Shown one piece after another: positions 30,733-41,471 of a stretch of 64,000 nt of DNA. Position numbers and translations under genes: made by a program. The DNA is taken from positions 24,980,120-25,044,119 of the forward strand of contig CM059568.1 in the NCBI GenBank assembly GCA_030386875.1, given 5' to 3'. Within the stretch, counting starts at the first letter, position 1, and every line of letters begins with the position of its first letter. The stretch comes from Morinoia aosen. Its lineage: Eukaryota; Arthropoda; Malacostraca; Amphipoda; Talitridae. Under the pieces are notes generated by a model that did not search any database, had not been told where the DNA came from, and saw nothing but the letters and a program-made list of their open reading frames with translations.

Positions 30733-32985
30733 CTAAACTAAATTGCTCTGGAGCATCGATCGAGACGCCTCCGAGCCCTTAAGAGCAGCAGCTCTCTGCG
30801 GACGTGCGCAGCGCGAATCATCAGGGCCCACTACGGGATTACTCGAGACGTTGGAGATGTTCGTCGACGGTCGCAAGTAAGGTACAACTGAAGAAACGTG
30901 TCTCTTAACAAGCTCTCGGGTACGACCTTTGTACACAGTAACTGCTGTCACTTCCCCTATGTCATTTTCTTGAGTAGAATGAACTACAGCCATGGGAAAG
31001 TGGTAAACCTTCAGGTTAGGTTCCTTCAACAACACTATATCACCCACTTTCAATTTCTCATGCCTTACTGGTCGGTACTTTTCTTTTTCGTTCGTCGCCT
31101 GATCCAAAAGAGTGGCAAAAAATGCTTCATTATAAACAGAACAAAGCCTATTGTCTATGATGGACAACTTGGAAAAACCCTCCAGCAATGATTTTTCTCT
31201 GACATTCTCAGGCTGCCAAGTATCCCTGCTGTTCAAATACGGTATAATATTAGGAGAAATCAGCTCGCGCCCTCGAGAAAGTAACTCAGGTGTTATGGGC
31301 GTCGGAGTCTCCTCCAAGTCTTCTCTAAGAGACTCCTTAAAAGCTAGAGGCCGCTTATTGACAAAATGAATGATCTTAGCCACTAGCAATTCAAACTTGT
31401 CTAAAGGTAACACAGAACCTTTAATAGAACTATACAAAAGACGCTTCACAAATTTAACACAAATTTCTACCAAGGATCCTAACGCACTATTTCCCTTGAA
31501 ATATTGTTCAAATTTCACACATTCAATACCATTCCTATCCAAAAATGATTGAGAGTGCACATTCTTGAGAAAATCTGAAATCAGATTACCAGCCGACACC
31601 AGCTGCGATCCCAGATCAGAAAATACACGGCTCGGCATACCGTGTTCATAAATGTGTGTCTGAAAGGCAGTGAGGAATGACTCCACGGAAAGATCAGCAC
31701 AAATTTTCAAGTTTACAGCACGACTCCACAAGCATGTAATGCATAGAAGCCAAACTTTTTTCTTACCCACTTTGTTACCAACCCACACCGGTCCTAAATG
31801 ATCCACAAAAATGGATCGAAATGGAACACAAGGCGGATCGCTTCGGAATTCCCTATAGGAGTTCTGATTAAGCTTCACCGTACGAGCATTAAACCGTTTA
31901 CAAATCACACATTTTTTCAGAATTCGCTTTACAGTTGAGAAAAAGTGCTCAATCCAATATTCCTTTTTCAACTGATTTAACAAAGTATAACACCCAGTAT
32001 AGGCGGCTTCTATGTGAGCATCTCTTATAATCAACTCCGTTATACGGCTATTTTTTGCAAGCAAAATTGGACAGTAATTGTTATGACTATAATCGCTAGC
32101 TTTCCCAAATTTGCTCTTCACTCTCAACAGCCCATCTGCATCGACAAACATGTTTAATTTAAACACTAATCTGGGGGCCTCATTCAAAGGGTTCTGTTTT
32201 TGGAAAAATAGAAAAATATCACTAAAATAAATTTGTTGGTCAGTCTTCAGCAAGTCTATCACAGCTTGTCTCCTACTTGGACTTTTTCCCTCGAATCTCT
32301 CTCTCACCTCCTCCGATCCAAACTTTTTGACGAATATGCACAGAAATTTTCTTACGTACGCGTATACTCTCACTAATTTATTGAAACTTGAAAATCGTTC
32401 AGGCAAGACAACGTATTCACGGTTCTTAACCGCTACCGCCGCGCTAGCAAGGTGGGCCTCTACCGAAAGAGACATCTTGTCCACTCGAGGGTGAGGTAAA
32501 GAGACTGTCAAATCACTACGAAACCCAGAGGTACTCGCGAGGAACTCTGGCCCCTTCAGAAATTTACTATCTTGCAGTTTCTTAGGACTAACAGGCCTTG
32601 TTGTCAGATCGGCTGGGTTTTCGATTGAAGCAGCAAAAGAGAACTCGACGGGTAATGTCTCCGTTACTAGCATTATTTCTTTCAATCTATTCTGAAGGTA
32701 AACCGAATGCTTCTGCATTTTATCTAACTGCAGCGCATATGAATCAAGCCAATGTAGCGCTATCATACTGTCCGTGCATACTCGGAATTTAACAAAATTT
32801 ACTTTACACAAGCACGATTCCCCAGAAAGTTGATTGCGAAGATCTTCCAACACCTTCACAGCAAAAGCTACGGCTTGGAGTTCAAGGACAGGAATAGTTT
32901 TCCTAATCAATTTATTACTGATAACCCGGTTTTTAGCCACAATGAAACTCACAGCCCCCGTATTCAAGTTCTTCAAGTAAACAAC
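30733..32985 (-). CDS. BEL/Pao RNase H and integrase
   Basis: 747-residue open frame, joined to RT by a one-base frameshift near 32985. RNase H comes first (IPVLELQAVAFAVKVLEDLR, VCTDSMIALHWL). Integrase: zinc region AHIEAAYTGCYTLLNQLKKE ... CVICKRF; core FVDHLGPVWV (Asp), VFSDLGSQLVSAG (Asp) and GSLVEICVKFVKRLL (Glu). The C-terminal region KVGDIVLLKEP ... KRHVSSVVPYLRP is the domain common at the end of Pao integrases. All catalytic acids of the integrase are present. It would insert the cDNA with 5-bp duplications. Confidence 0.9.
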   Translation of the reverse strand, partial: VVYLKNLNTGAVSFIVAKNRVISNKLIRKTIPVLELQAVAFAVKVLEDLRNQLSGESCLCKVNFVKFRVCTDSMIALHWLDSYALQLDKMQKHSVYLQNRLKEIMLVTETLPVEFSFAASIENPADLTTRPVSPKKLQDSKFLKGPEFLASTSGFRSDLTVSLPHPRVDKMSLSVEAHLASAAVAVKNREYVVLPERFSSFNKLVRVYAYVRKFLCIFVKKFGSEEVRERFEGKSPSRRQAVIDLLKTDQQIYFSDIFLFFQKQNPLNEAPRLVFKLNMFVDADGLLRVKSKFGKASDYSHNNYCPILLAKNSRITELIIRDAHIEAAYTGCYTLLNQLKKEYWIEHFFSTVKRILKKCVICKRFNARTVKLNQNSYREFRSDPPCVPFRSIFVDHLGPVWVGNKVGKKKVWLLCITCLWSRAVNLKICADLSVESFLTAFQTHIYEHGMPSRVFSDLGSQLVSAGNLISDFLKNVHSQSFLDRNGIECVKFEQYFKGNSALGSLVEICVKFVKRLLYSSIKGSVLPLDKFELLVAKIIHFVNKRPLAFKESLREDLEETPTPITPELLSRGRELISPNIIPYLNSRDTWQPENVREKSLLEGFSKLSIIDNRLCSVYNEAFFATLLDQATNEKEKYRPVRHEKLKVGDIVLLKEPNLKVYHFPMAVVHSTQENDIGEVTAVTVYKGRTRELVKRHVSSVVPYLRPSTNISNVSSNPVVGPDDSRCARPQRAAALKGSEASRSMLQSNLV

Positions 32986-34352
32986 TACGCATACATTAAT
33001 TTACTCGAATCTGAAAATGCAACCATCTCAAAAGGATCTGAATAATGACCGACATTTCTGGGCAAGCAAAAATTCGGGCGAGCATTAAATTGGCGAGCAA
33101 TAGCCTTCCATTCTCTACAGAGTTCGTGGTTCAATACTGTGTCCCATTCTATGTCCCGGGAGCATTGTAACCTATGAACAAACAACTTCGCCCGATTTAA
33201 GCAAGGCAGGATTGAGCCAAAAACATCGTATTGCGACGCCAAGGTTTTGAGAATTAATCTTTTCGTATTTGCATTGGCATCCAGTTCAGACCACTGCACG
33301 GTAAGCGTGTCACTGACCTTATCCCACATGATACCGAGTACCTTCGTAACCGCTTTCGGTTCGTCGTCGGGATGAGCCAGGAGCCTCTGCACTACCTCGC
33401 AATTTGTCTCCACCTGTTGCACTTCAAATTTGTAGGGATTAAAAATTTGATTCAGCATAGAAAATGCATATTGTACTTCTTCGACTGTTCCAGCATAAGC
33501 ACCATTATCCATATACATCAATGAATACAATCTATTTTTCAAGTCTTGCAGCTTGCCAGAAATTCCGCTGTCATCAATGACCAAAATTTTGTACAATGCT
33601 AACATAAGTAACGCTGGACTAGACCTTAGACCAAAGGGCAGTCTTAGATTTCGGTAGGCTATGAGGGAAAAGTCTCCCTTGGCAACGTTTCGAAACCACA
33701 GGAACAATAGCCTATTTGAGTCTAGATTATTTAAAGAAATCTGCAAGAAAGCCTTACGCAAATCAAAGGTTAGAAGCTTTTCGCCGAACCTAGTCAGTAA
33801 CAACGCAGTGGATATCTTATGATTTAGACACGGTCCTGGACTTAGGACTTGATTATGATTCATGGCGCCATTTTTTTCACAAACATTAGACAAAAACACA
33901 ACTCGGCATTTTGTTGTAGCTCGATCCATCTTAAAAATAGGCATGTGTGCTAAGAAGCTATGCTTGTTAGCCTCACAAAATACACGGAAGTCAGGGACAC
34001 GCTCAATTACTCCAGACTCCTCTTGCTCTTTAAAGACATTATCTACCATTATCAACTTCTCCGGATCTCTGTGTAGTTTCCGTAGATTGGAACTAAGAAT
34101 GCACTTTGCTAGGTTAAAATTACTTGCTAATAAATGAGAAAACTCGCCCCTCCAAGGCAAAGGCATGATAATCCTACCATCAACATCTCTATTGCTACCA
34201 TGTAGCACAAAATTAACCACCTCATCATTTTCTTTGTTAGCCTCCGGGTCACTGTACTCATCACAGTCTACTACTCTCTGATAGCAAGAATCCAACACTT
34301 CGTCTGTGGCTAATTGCAAGTCTTTCTCCAAAATTTCCCCCGCACCATTCAA
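32985..34352 (-). pseudogene. BEL/Pao reverse transcriptase (catalytic Asp replaced)
   Basis: Follows the gag-protease frame after one in-frame TGA. RT blocks: FKMDRATTKCRVVFLS, LLTFDLRKAFLQI, YRNLRLPFGLRSSPALL. The catalytic box reads LMYMDNGAYAG: the second Asp of the usual Y-x-D-D is Asn (codon 33504-33506). A one-base loss after SDSSKLMYA shifts into the RNase H frame. As it stands the enzyme should be inactive. Confidence 0.85.
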
Positions 34353-34436
34353 GACAACAAATGCCGAGAAATTAACACAACCATTACAAGTACTAGATTC
34401 TACAGATCTGGCTACCTTTGAGTGATCTGCAATATG

Positions 34437-36293
34437 TCAAGACACCGAAAGCGGGAGCAAGTTGATGTTCTCCCGGAGCCTCGCCAGATTACCAAAGAGG
34501 AGCACTCCTGCTTCAGTATCAGCAAACACCGAGGGAATGGGGTCACCGAATTTAATTTGATTTTCAATTAAAATATCAGAATCATTTGTACCGAGCACAA
34601 ACTGCAAGCCTGTCAATGTGTCCGAACTAGTCAACATAGAGTCCGCTAATTTGTAGCCTCTCTTCTCAAACTCCGAAGCTACGACAGACAGACCCGGCAA
34701 CTCCACATTGAGCCTAATTTCAGGAACACACACGGCTTCTATTTTTCGAAAGGTTTTATTCGTCTCAAAAGGAACTTCCACGACGTCAGTAACAAACTCA
34801 CGGGGATCATTGAAACCGTTGACAGTTATTGGGATTTTAGAACGCACCACATTCAAATTTAGCTCTTTCGCCACTGTGGACAATATAAAGTTGGGCTGAC
34901 AGCCTGAATCTTTCATAGCCCGTATCTGTACGTCATGAATTTTCGTAGTAAAAGTAGGTATTACGGAATGCTCGCCAACCCCCACAGCGCCAGTCCACAC
35001 CGTACCCGTGAACAGGTTTAGATTAGAATGGTCACCGGCTTTTTGCTTAGCATTAACTTTACCATGATTTGAACTTTCACTAGTGCACAAGAAAGCCATA
35101 TGGGTACCTTGACACTTGAAACATGGCCTGCTAAATTTAAATGAACATTGCGCCTTGGAATGGTTGGCAAACCCGCAACGTGTACAACAATTCAAAGATT
35201 TGAGACGAGAAACCTTAGCCTCAGGAGTTACAAACTTTTTGCACTCTCTAGTAAGGTGCGACGTAACTTTAGAGCGGCCTCGTTCACTGCACAAACTACA
35301 GAACTTCATAACACTGCTCCTTTGATCTATTTTGGGCTCATACTGAACATTCACCGCAAAAGATGATAGGTCCGGTTCCGCGGAATATTTCAATTTTTTA
35401 GGGTCAACACTTCTACTTTTTGCACCACCAACATTAGCTTCAATTTCTTTACATCGGTTTATAGCATCAAAAATGTTGTCCTGAATTTCCTTAAGATTAG
35501 GTTTATTATTATTACATATATTAATAAGTTGAGTCTGCAAATTACTGGTCATAGCATTCCATACAAAATACTGCTGTGTGGCCTCTACATCGATCTGAAG
35601 CACAGCAAAAGCGTCCAAAATTACTCTCATTTCACTGACGAACTCATAAGGGTTACCACATGCCGACAATTTCAGCCCAGCTGGACGCTTAATCACATCA
35701 AATTTTTGGACAGTTTCAGAGGCAAATGCTTTAGTCAACAAATCCTTAGCGTGTTCATACGATTGCTCAGAGACACCAAAAGAATTCACCAGAGACAATG
35801 GTTCGCCTTTCAATTGCCGCTTTAAGAATATATACTTTTCATGACTAGTTAACGAATACTTGTTGAGGATGCTCTCAAAGCCCCTGAGAAAATGCTGCAA
35901 ACTTTCATTTGGTGCATGTGCATAACTAGGCAGGGGCACTTCAGGTAACTTAAGTCTGCTAACAGTCGGAGGCTGAGAAGCAACACTTTCATTACCAGCA
36001 ATTAAAGCGACACTCAATAAACTTTTAGATTCTAAGATTTTATCCTTGTAAGATTCGCAAGACCTCAATTCATCGTTAAATTTCACATCATCAACACCAG
36101 ACTCCCACATCAAGGAGGCCACCTGAGAGTCAAAGTTAGTCACCTCAGATTCCAAACGGTTAAGCTTTAAAATGTGAGTTTGCTTCTGCGTCTCCGTTAA
36201 CAATGAATGATCTCTAGAAATTTTATCACACAATTTAGTAATTTGAGTTCGAACAAACCCACGGGACTTCACAACAAAATCACTAGTTGACAT
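34437..36293 (-). CDS. BEL/Pao gag and protease
   Basis: 618 residues from ATG 36293 (MSTSDFVVKSRGFV). N-terminal coiled-coil-like region, then a Pao gag domain (LPSYAHAPNESLQHFLRGFE, YIFLKRQLKGEPLSLV), zinc knuckles (CTRCGFANHSKAQC and CFKCQGTHMAFLC), then a retropepsin-like domain with IRAMKDSGCQPNFI (D-S-G active site) and LGTNDSDILIE. The frame ends in TGA (34437-34439) but continues open in the same frame into RT, so this is either a single nonsense change or a readthrough point; BEL elements usually encode one polyprotein. Confidence 0.9.
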   Translation of the reverse strand: MSTSDFVVKSRGFVRTQITKLCDKISRDHSLLTETQKQTHILKLNRLESEVTNFDSQVASLMWESGVDDVKFNDELRSCESYKDKILESKSLLSVALIAGNESVASQPPTVSRLKLPEVPLPSYAHAPNESLQHFLRGFESILNKYSLTSHEKYIFLKRQLKGEPLSLVNSFGVSEQSYEHAKDLLTKAFASETVQKFDVIKRPAGLKLSACGNPYEFVSEMRVILDAFAVLQIDVEATQQYFVWNAMTSNLQTQLINICNNNKPNLKEIQDNIFDAINRCKEIEANVGGAKSRSVDPKKLKYSAEPDLSSFAVNVQYEPKIDQRSSVMKFCSLCSERGRSKVTSHLTRECKKFVTPEAKVSRLKSLNCCTRCGFANHSKAQCSFKFSRPCFKCQGTHMAFLCTSESSNHGKVNAKQKAGDHSNLNLFTGTVWTGAVGVGEHSVIPTFTTKIHDVQIRAMKDSGCQPNFILSTVAKELNLNVVRSKIPITVNGFNDPREFVTDVVEVPFETNKTFRKIEAVCVPEIRLNVELPGLSVVASEFEKRGYKLADSMLTSSDTLTGLQFVLGTNDSDILIENQIKFGDPIPSVFADTEAGVLLFGNLARLRENINLLPLSVS

Positions 36294-36383
36294 ATTAAAG
36301 TTTTACTCACAAAAAATTCCGCACAGCCATGTCCACCAGCCGCCAACCCAGGAAGCTCCACACCCGCGCCCTGCCGCCTCGGT

Positions 36384-36401
36384 ATCCTGTCTACAGCGCC
36401 A
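36384..36401 (-). promoter_or_regulatory. BEL primer-binding site
   Basis: Directly inside the 5' LTR on the minus strand: TGGCGCTGTAGACAGGAT. It begins TGG, as expected for pairing with a tRNA CCA end. tRNA species not assigned. Confidence 0.6.
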
Positions 36402-37927
36402 TGTAGAAAAAAATCTCTCATTGAGAAACTTTTCCGTAATAGTTTCCTGATTAGGCTTTCTGTGTATTCAAACCATAATAAAGAGGATACAGAAAAAAGG
36501 TAAGTTAAATGATTTCATCAGAGAATTGCGAATTGATAGATTTAATAGCACGAATAGATTCTCTTGTTAAAATTGTTCTAAAAGCTTGAGGGCAGGCGGC
36601 GCGAATGTAGAGCACCTCGGATGGCGGGCCGGTCTGACAGCTGCTGCCTGAAAAACGCAGAAACAGGGCTGAGCAAAGCAGACGTTACAACCACTTACAC
36701 GCTTAGAGCCTTAAATCCCCAAATCAATTAAATCCCAAAATCAATCAAATCCCCAAATCAATCAAATCCCCAAATCAATCAAATCCCCAAATCAATCAAA
36801 TCCCCAAATCAATCAAATCCCCAAATCAATCAAATCCCCAAATCAATCAAATCCCCAAATCAATCAAATCCCCAAATCAATCAAATCCCCAAATCAATCA
36901 AATCCCCAAATCAATCAAATCCCCAAATCAATCAAATCCCCAAATCAATCAAATCCCCAAATCAATCAATTCCCCAAATCAATCAATTCCCCAAATCAAT
37001 CAAATCCCCAAATCAATCAAATCCCCAAATCAATCAAATCCCCAAATCAATCAAATCCCCAAATCAATCAAATCCCCAAATCAATTAAATCCCCAAATCA
37101 ATTAAATCCCCAAATCAATTAAATCCCCAAATCAATTAAATCCCAAATCAATTAAATCCCAAATCAATTAAATCCCAAATCAATTAAATCCCAAATCAAT
37201 TTAATATACTTCTTACACAGCTAATTTCATTTATATCACACATTCACGTTAGACATGCATTTGAATAAAATAGTACAAACAAGTTTTTCGGTAAATCCTA
37301 TGTTTGACACAAAGATTTGAAATACAATTATGGCACCATTGGCACACCTACAGATCATACTTAAGTATTTGATCAGGGAGCACGCACCCGGGCCTTGATA
37401 CATAAACAATGCTATTGCTTAGTTCGGGAACACCCACATCGTAAGCCGGATTTGTAAGTTTACCCTAACCCAGGTTCACCGAAGCTAGCCAAGTGTAGGC
37501 CACGTCAGACATCGAAGGCAAGTTTTCACGAGTTCGACTTACGTCTGAACTAGCGGGTCTACGGCGCACAGGGAGCAGGTGCAGTGGAGGCCTCCAGGAT
37601 CAGCGGCTGCCCAACGCAGGCCGCGCAGAGGTTGACCTCTACTCAGCTGACATGGCGTACGATTTCTCTGCGACACTTAAATGATGAAAATTCCCGGGGA
37701 TGAACAAATTGTGCCGTGCAGGAATGGGGTTGAAAGATGCAGTCCTTATCGTTCTGCGCCGCTTGTCCAAGACGCTGCTGGTAGAGGCTCAAAATGCAAA
37801 ACGGTTATGTGACGACTTCCTGGAGCGTAGGGCGTCGAAATTTTAAGGGTTTTATGGGTATAACTTTTTATCACGGCTTACGAAAAATGGGTTGCAATTT
37901 ACAATTTTAAAAAGGCTTTTTCAGACA
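36402..37927 (-). repeat. BEL 5' LTR (1526 bp)
   Basis: Ends TG..CA when read on the minus strand (TGTCTGAAAAAGCC...TTTTCTACA). Matches the 3' LTR apart from scattered substitutions and array differences. Confidence 0.9.
36713..37201 (+). repeat. 17-bp tandem array in the 5' LTR
   Basis: About 29 units. Most read AAATCCCCAAATCAATC, two read AATTCCCC, and the last few revert to the CAATT variant of the other LTR, so the arrays have diverged by unit turnover since insertion. Confidence 0.93.
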
Positions 37928-38146
37928 TAATGAGACAATTAAGGAGCGCTTTATTTAATGTATTATATTTATTGTACTAAATTTTAATGTATATCAAATT
38001 ATTGTACCACTCTGCACTGCAGAGTGTTACAAAAGTATTAGATACCACAAAGGAAATTAGAGACAAAGCGAGACTCTATGGCATGTATTTATTCAGTGGT
38101 TAACATTTTGATTTTTTTGGCGCACGAGTTGGGAAACATTTCAAAG
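37928..38146 (+). repeat. inner end of the left inverted-repeat arm
   Basis: Continues the arm interrupted by BEL. Reverse complement of 44094-44310. It contains an imperfect palindrome (CACTCTGCACTGCAGAGTG). At 38146 it joins RING gene intron 2. Confidence 0.8.
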
Positions 38147-38449
38147 TTTATGAATTTTAAATCAGTGTGCACTGAAAATACCGCTCAATGTTCTTTAGGA
38201 CTGATCCAAACCAGTGTGTTTCTACAAGTCTGATATCAAATATCACACGCAATAAACAAATTAACAGAAATATTTTCAATTAACAAAAATTATCATGAAC
38301 CCTCTAAAACACCGACAAAACTATATAAATTAAAATCTACCATAGACATTGTATACAACAATAAGAAATGGTTGCATGGAACAACCGGTTCCTAAGTTCC
38401 CTGCAGGAAGCCAACACTAAAATAATAAACGTTAGCAAATTGAACTCAC
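38147..38449 (-). other. intron 2 start of RING gene copy B (truncated)
   Basis: Matches the first 300 bases of intron 2 in copy A and 62740-63040. Cut at 38146 by the inverted-repeat unit, so copy B has no exon 3 downstream. Confidence 0.65.
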
Positions 38450-39104
38450 TGCGGCCTGAGGCGAGCGGGGGCGCAGCGGTCGCAGACGAGATTGCGACAG
38501 CTCGAAAGCACGCAGAACTCGTCGTCGTCCGGAATTGCATCCTGGCAAACTGCGCAGGTCTTCAGGGTCCCGCAGCCCAGCATCTCCTCCACCGTAGAGC
38601 AGGGCGTGATAGGGAGCTGGAGGGGGATGGTAGAAAAAGCCCCCTGCAGAATCAATGGGAAGACCAAGCTGGCGACCAGATTCTGCATGTAGACGGCACT
38701 GTAGAAGGCGGTACTGCCCTGAGGATCGGCAGCCACGACGGAGCGCATCTCCTCATACACAGGGTCGAAGAGCAGGACGTTGTACAGGAAACAAAAGCGG
38801 GCGAGGTCCCTCAGGTGAGCGATGGCGTTGCCGTCATAGAGTTGCGGCGAGGCAATGCGCTCCACGACGAGATTGATGCCTTCCACCACGTCCAAAACGT
38901 ACCACTTCATCGATGGCACGAGAGGATAAAGACCAGTCGGGGTGTACCATCAGCGCCCTCCAAAACGACGGTCAGCACGGACACCAGGGCTCCCACCTGA
39001 CGCAGGGACGGACGCGATAGGGCGGCGCCCAAGACTCTCCGCAGCTCGCAGAAGCACATTGGCGGCACGAGGTGCTGGTGGCTTTGTTGGGCTGTGGCTA
39101 CGTC
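38450..39104 (-). pseudogene. RING-finger gene copy B, exon 2 (13-base deletion)
   Basis: Acceptor CCACAG precedes 39104; donor GTGAGT follows 38450. Compared with copy A it lacks 13 bases near 38935, shifting the frame after TVVLEGADG. Downstream it is open from MPSMKWYVLDVVEGINLV to the RING start CAVCQDAIPDDDEFCVLSSC. The RING His is Asn here (CRNLVCDRC instead of CRHLLCDRC), so zinc binding would be impaired even without the deletion. Confidence 0.7.
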
Positions 39105-40691
39105 CTGTGGACAAATCAAATTGTTAACTCAAATCGTTCACAACTTTTAATTAGTTAAATCTTCCAAATGAAGAAAATGAAAATAAATAAATTAATTGTA
39201 GGTACAAGCTGAGTTCATTACGATTTCATTGTGAAAAACAACGTGATGAAATTGGATCAAAGAATACTGATAAATTGGTGGCATACATTGTGGAAATAAT
39301 ATGCTCATTGAGCATAGATGCAAAAATTTAAAAATTGAAAGAGACATGATTTGACACAAAATTTTTGAAAGAAAACGAGAAAAGTATTTATTGCTACAGC
39401 TTAATAAAAACAATGCAGTATCAGCATTGAACGAAATTAACTTCGGAATTAAAATATTTCGAAAACATTAACAATGTAATTCAACATTCGGAGTAACATC
39501 TCTAAATGACTAGTATTCTCAGAGAATGCATTAAGAACAGCTCTTTCTTACTTTTATTCATGCTGAACAAAAAATTTGCTGGGAAATAAAAAAAACTCGA
39601 GTTAAATTTTTTATGGGAATTCAAAAAAACATATCTTAAAACTCTTGTTTCCCAGACTATGACAAATAATCTCATAGGGCATAGGTTACTCTTCATTTCA
39701 ATAACAGCAGTGTCAAAAAAATATTAAAGAGTTTTTGTTCGAAAGAGGTAGAAATTTGTAAAAAATAAAAACACTAACTCACAAAATTAAGTTTCGGGAA
39801 TTTGAAACATTGTGCAGTTTTCGGTGAGAAATAGATGTCAGACAATTAGAAAATAAGCCGGAAGCATTGAATACTGACTTCTACATCCGTTAATTTTCAA
39901 CGAATAACATCCAAAAAACTACTCCAATGCTGTCAATCACAAAAGTTAATATTGTAGAGCTTAATTTACTAATTCTTTCAAACATCATTTGTATTAAATG
40001 ACGTGAAAAATATTGAAAAGATCAATATAGTTAATTCACAAAGATGAACCCTTCCCCATTGTTGTACACAGAACCAATGCAGTCCTGACACCAGCCCACA
40101 CAACTGAATGAAATGGAATGATCGTGGGCTATGAAAGTTCGAATTGCATTTAATGAATGAATTTACCAGTCAATTTGTCAATGATTTTGATGTTTCATCA
40201 GAAATGATATTATAATTCCCATAAACTATAATTAATCACGGAAATTTTTTAGGAGTCGCTCAATTGAGCATTTAATTAGTGTTATTAGAAAAGTGGACTC
40301 GTGTATTGTTGAATTTGGCATTTTGACGTGGGGACCGTCAAGTTGAAGATTTATCAAAAATTTTCTAAGTTCTATCTTGAATATCAGCCACATCAGTAAC
40401 ACAAATGCAATAAATTTTCAATCAATAACTACCACGTGGTAGCCACTTTTGCTATTAAATTTCCTTGCACAAAAATTAAAAAAAAATTCCCTCCATAAAA
40501 AATTCACTTCTTTGGCAGGTTCCCTTTCCGATCCTAGCATCACTACCTTTACAGTTATTCGATTTCAAAGCATAAAATCACTGCGTATCATGAACACTGC
40601 TGTTAATTTAAATTACATGTTGAAATGCTGTTTGAGTAATTTTATCTTCTGAAATGAACAACAATCGTCAACAACTGATGGGTGCACTCAC
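39105..40691 (-). other. intron 1 of RING gene copy B
   Basis: GT..AG intron of about 1.6 kb, same length and sequence family as intron 1 of copy A, including the pseudo-coding AVIEMKSNLC-type stretch at 39500-39710. No independent gene seen. Confidence 0.6.
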
Positions 40692-40826
40692 CATACTCAG
40701 GTAGGCCTCCTCATCTTCACGCGATACAACATCTAATATGGAATGGTCCACTTCACGGATGAACTCCCAAATCTTCTGCCGGGTCACAGCAGACCAGTCG
40801 GCAGCGGAAGAAGCAGGCTGCTCCAT
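40692..40826 (-). pseudogene. RING-finger gene copy B, exon 1
   Basis: ATG at 40826; 45 residues (MEQPASSAADWSAVTRQKIW...) to donor GTGAGT. Same length as copy A exon 1 with a few substitutions and no frame lesion. Confidence 0.65.
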
Positions 40827-41467
40827 CACTCATTGTGCGGCTGTTGGTCCTTTCACTCGCGGGGGTTACTTGCAATAAGTTTGCACAGGTGATTCTCAAC
40901 ACCGGGTATGGGTTTCGAGTCACAAAACTTTCGAACCAGCAAAAACTGTTCTTTTCTCGCAAAGAGCTGATCACTGTAGCACACGTGTGTTTTGTAAGGC
41001 TGCTCATTTCAGACTGTCTTCATAGTCATGAGATTGGAGGTACCAGGCCTACGATTCCTTTCAGTAAACGGTTTTTTCGTCGTATTATCCGATACCTCCC
41101 ATTCACCGATGTTTCCGCGCTAATGAAAGGTGACGATTCGTCGCGGCTGCCATCGGTCACTTGTTTGGCTGCGAGCGTTTCTGAATCGTTTGGAAATGCC
41201 TTGCGCCAGACAGCTTTGATTGCTTTCCATTGTTCAGTTGGAAATTATTTTCTGTTATTTTAGACTCATGGTCCCATCTTGTATCATCAATTCGGTACAA
41301 CGTTCTTCAAAGTGAAATGCCCATGACAGAAAAATGAAATAAATAGTCTGAAAATACAACAGCTGGTGATGCATAACTTTTATCAGCATGATTCATTAAG
41401 AAATTCAATAAACTTTGTTTTTTTTATTCCAAACAATGGTAAAAATTACGAAAGTACGATTTTTCAG
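40827..41467 (-). other. 5' flank of RING gene copy B
   Basis: Reverse complement of the 5' flank of copy A (about 13670-14306). The open frame at 40835-41263 is not preserved as the same protein in copy A and is not called. Confidence 0.45.
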
Positions 41468-41471
41468 TTAA

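Larger units (their letters stand above)
28978..37927 (-). mobile_element. BEL/Pao LTR retrotransposon, nearly complete
   Basis: Two similar LTRs (TGTAGAAAA...AGACA on the plus strand) flank gag-protease, RT, RNase H and integrase on the minus strand. The 5-bp target duplication TAATG lies on both sides (28973-28977, 37928-37932). The inverted-repeat partner near 44310 is the empty site (GAGTATAACGAGACAATTA as reverse complement). Only two frame lesions and one altered catalytic residue were seen, so insertion is fairly recent. Confidence 0.93.
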
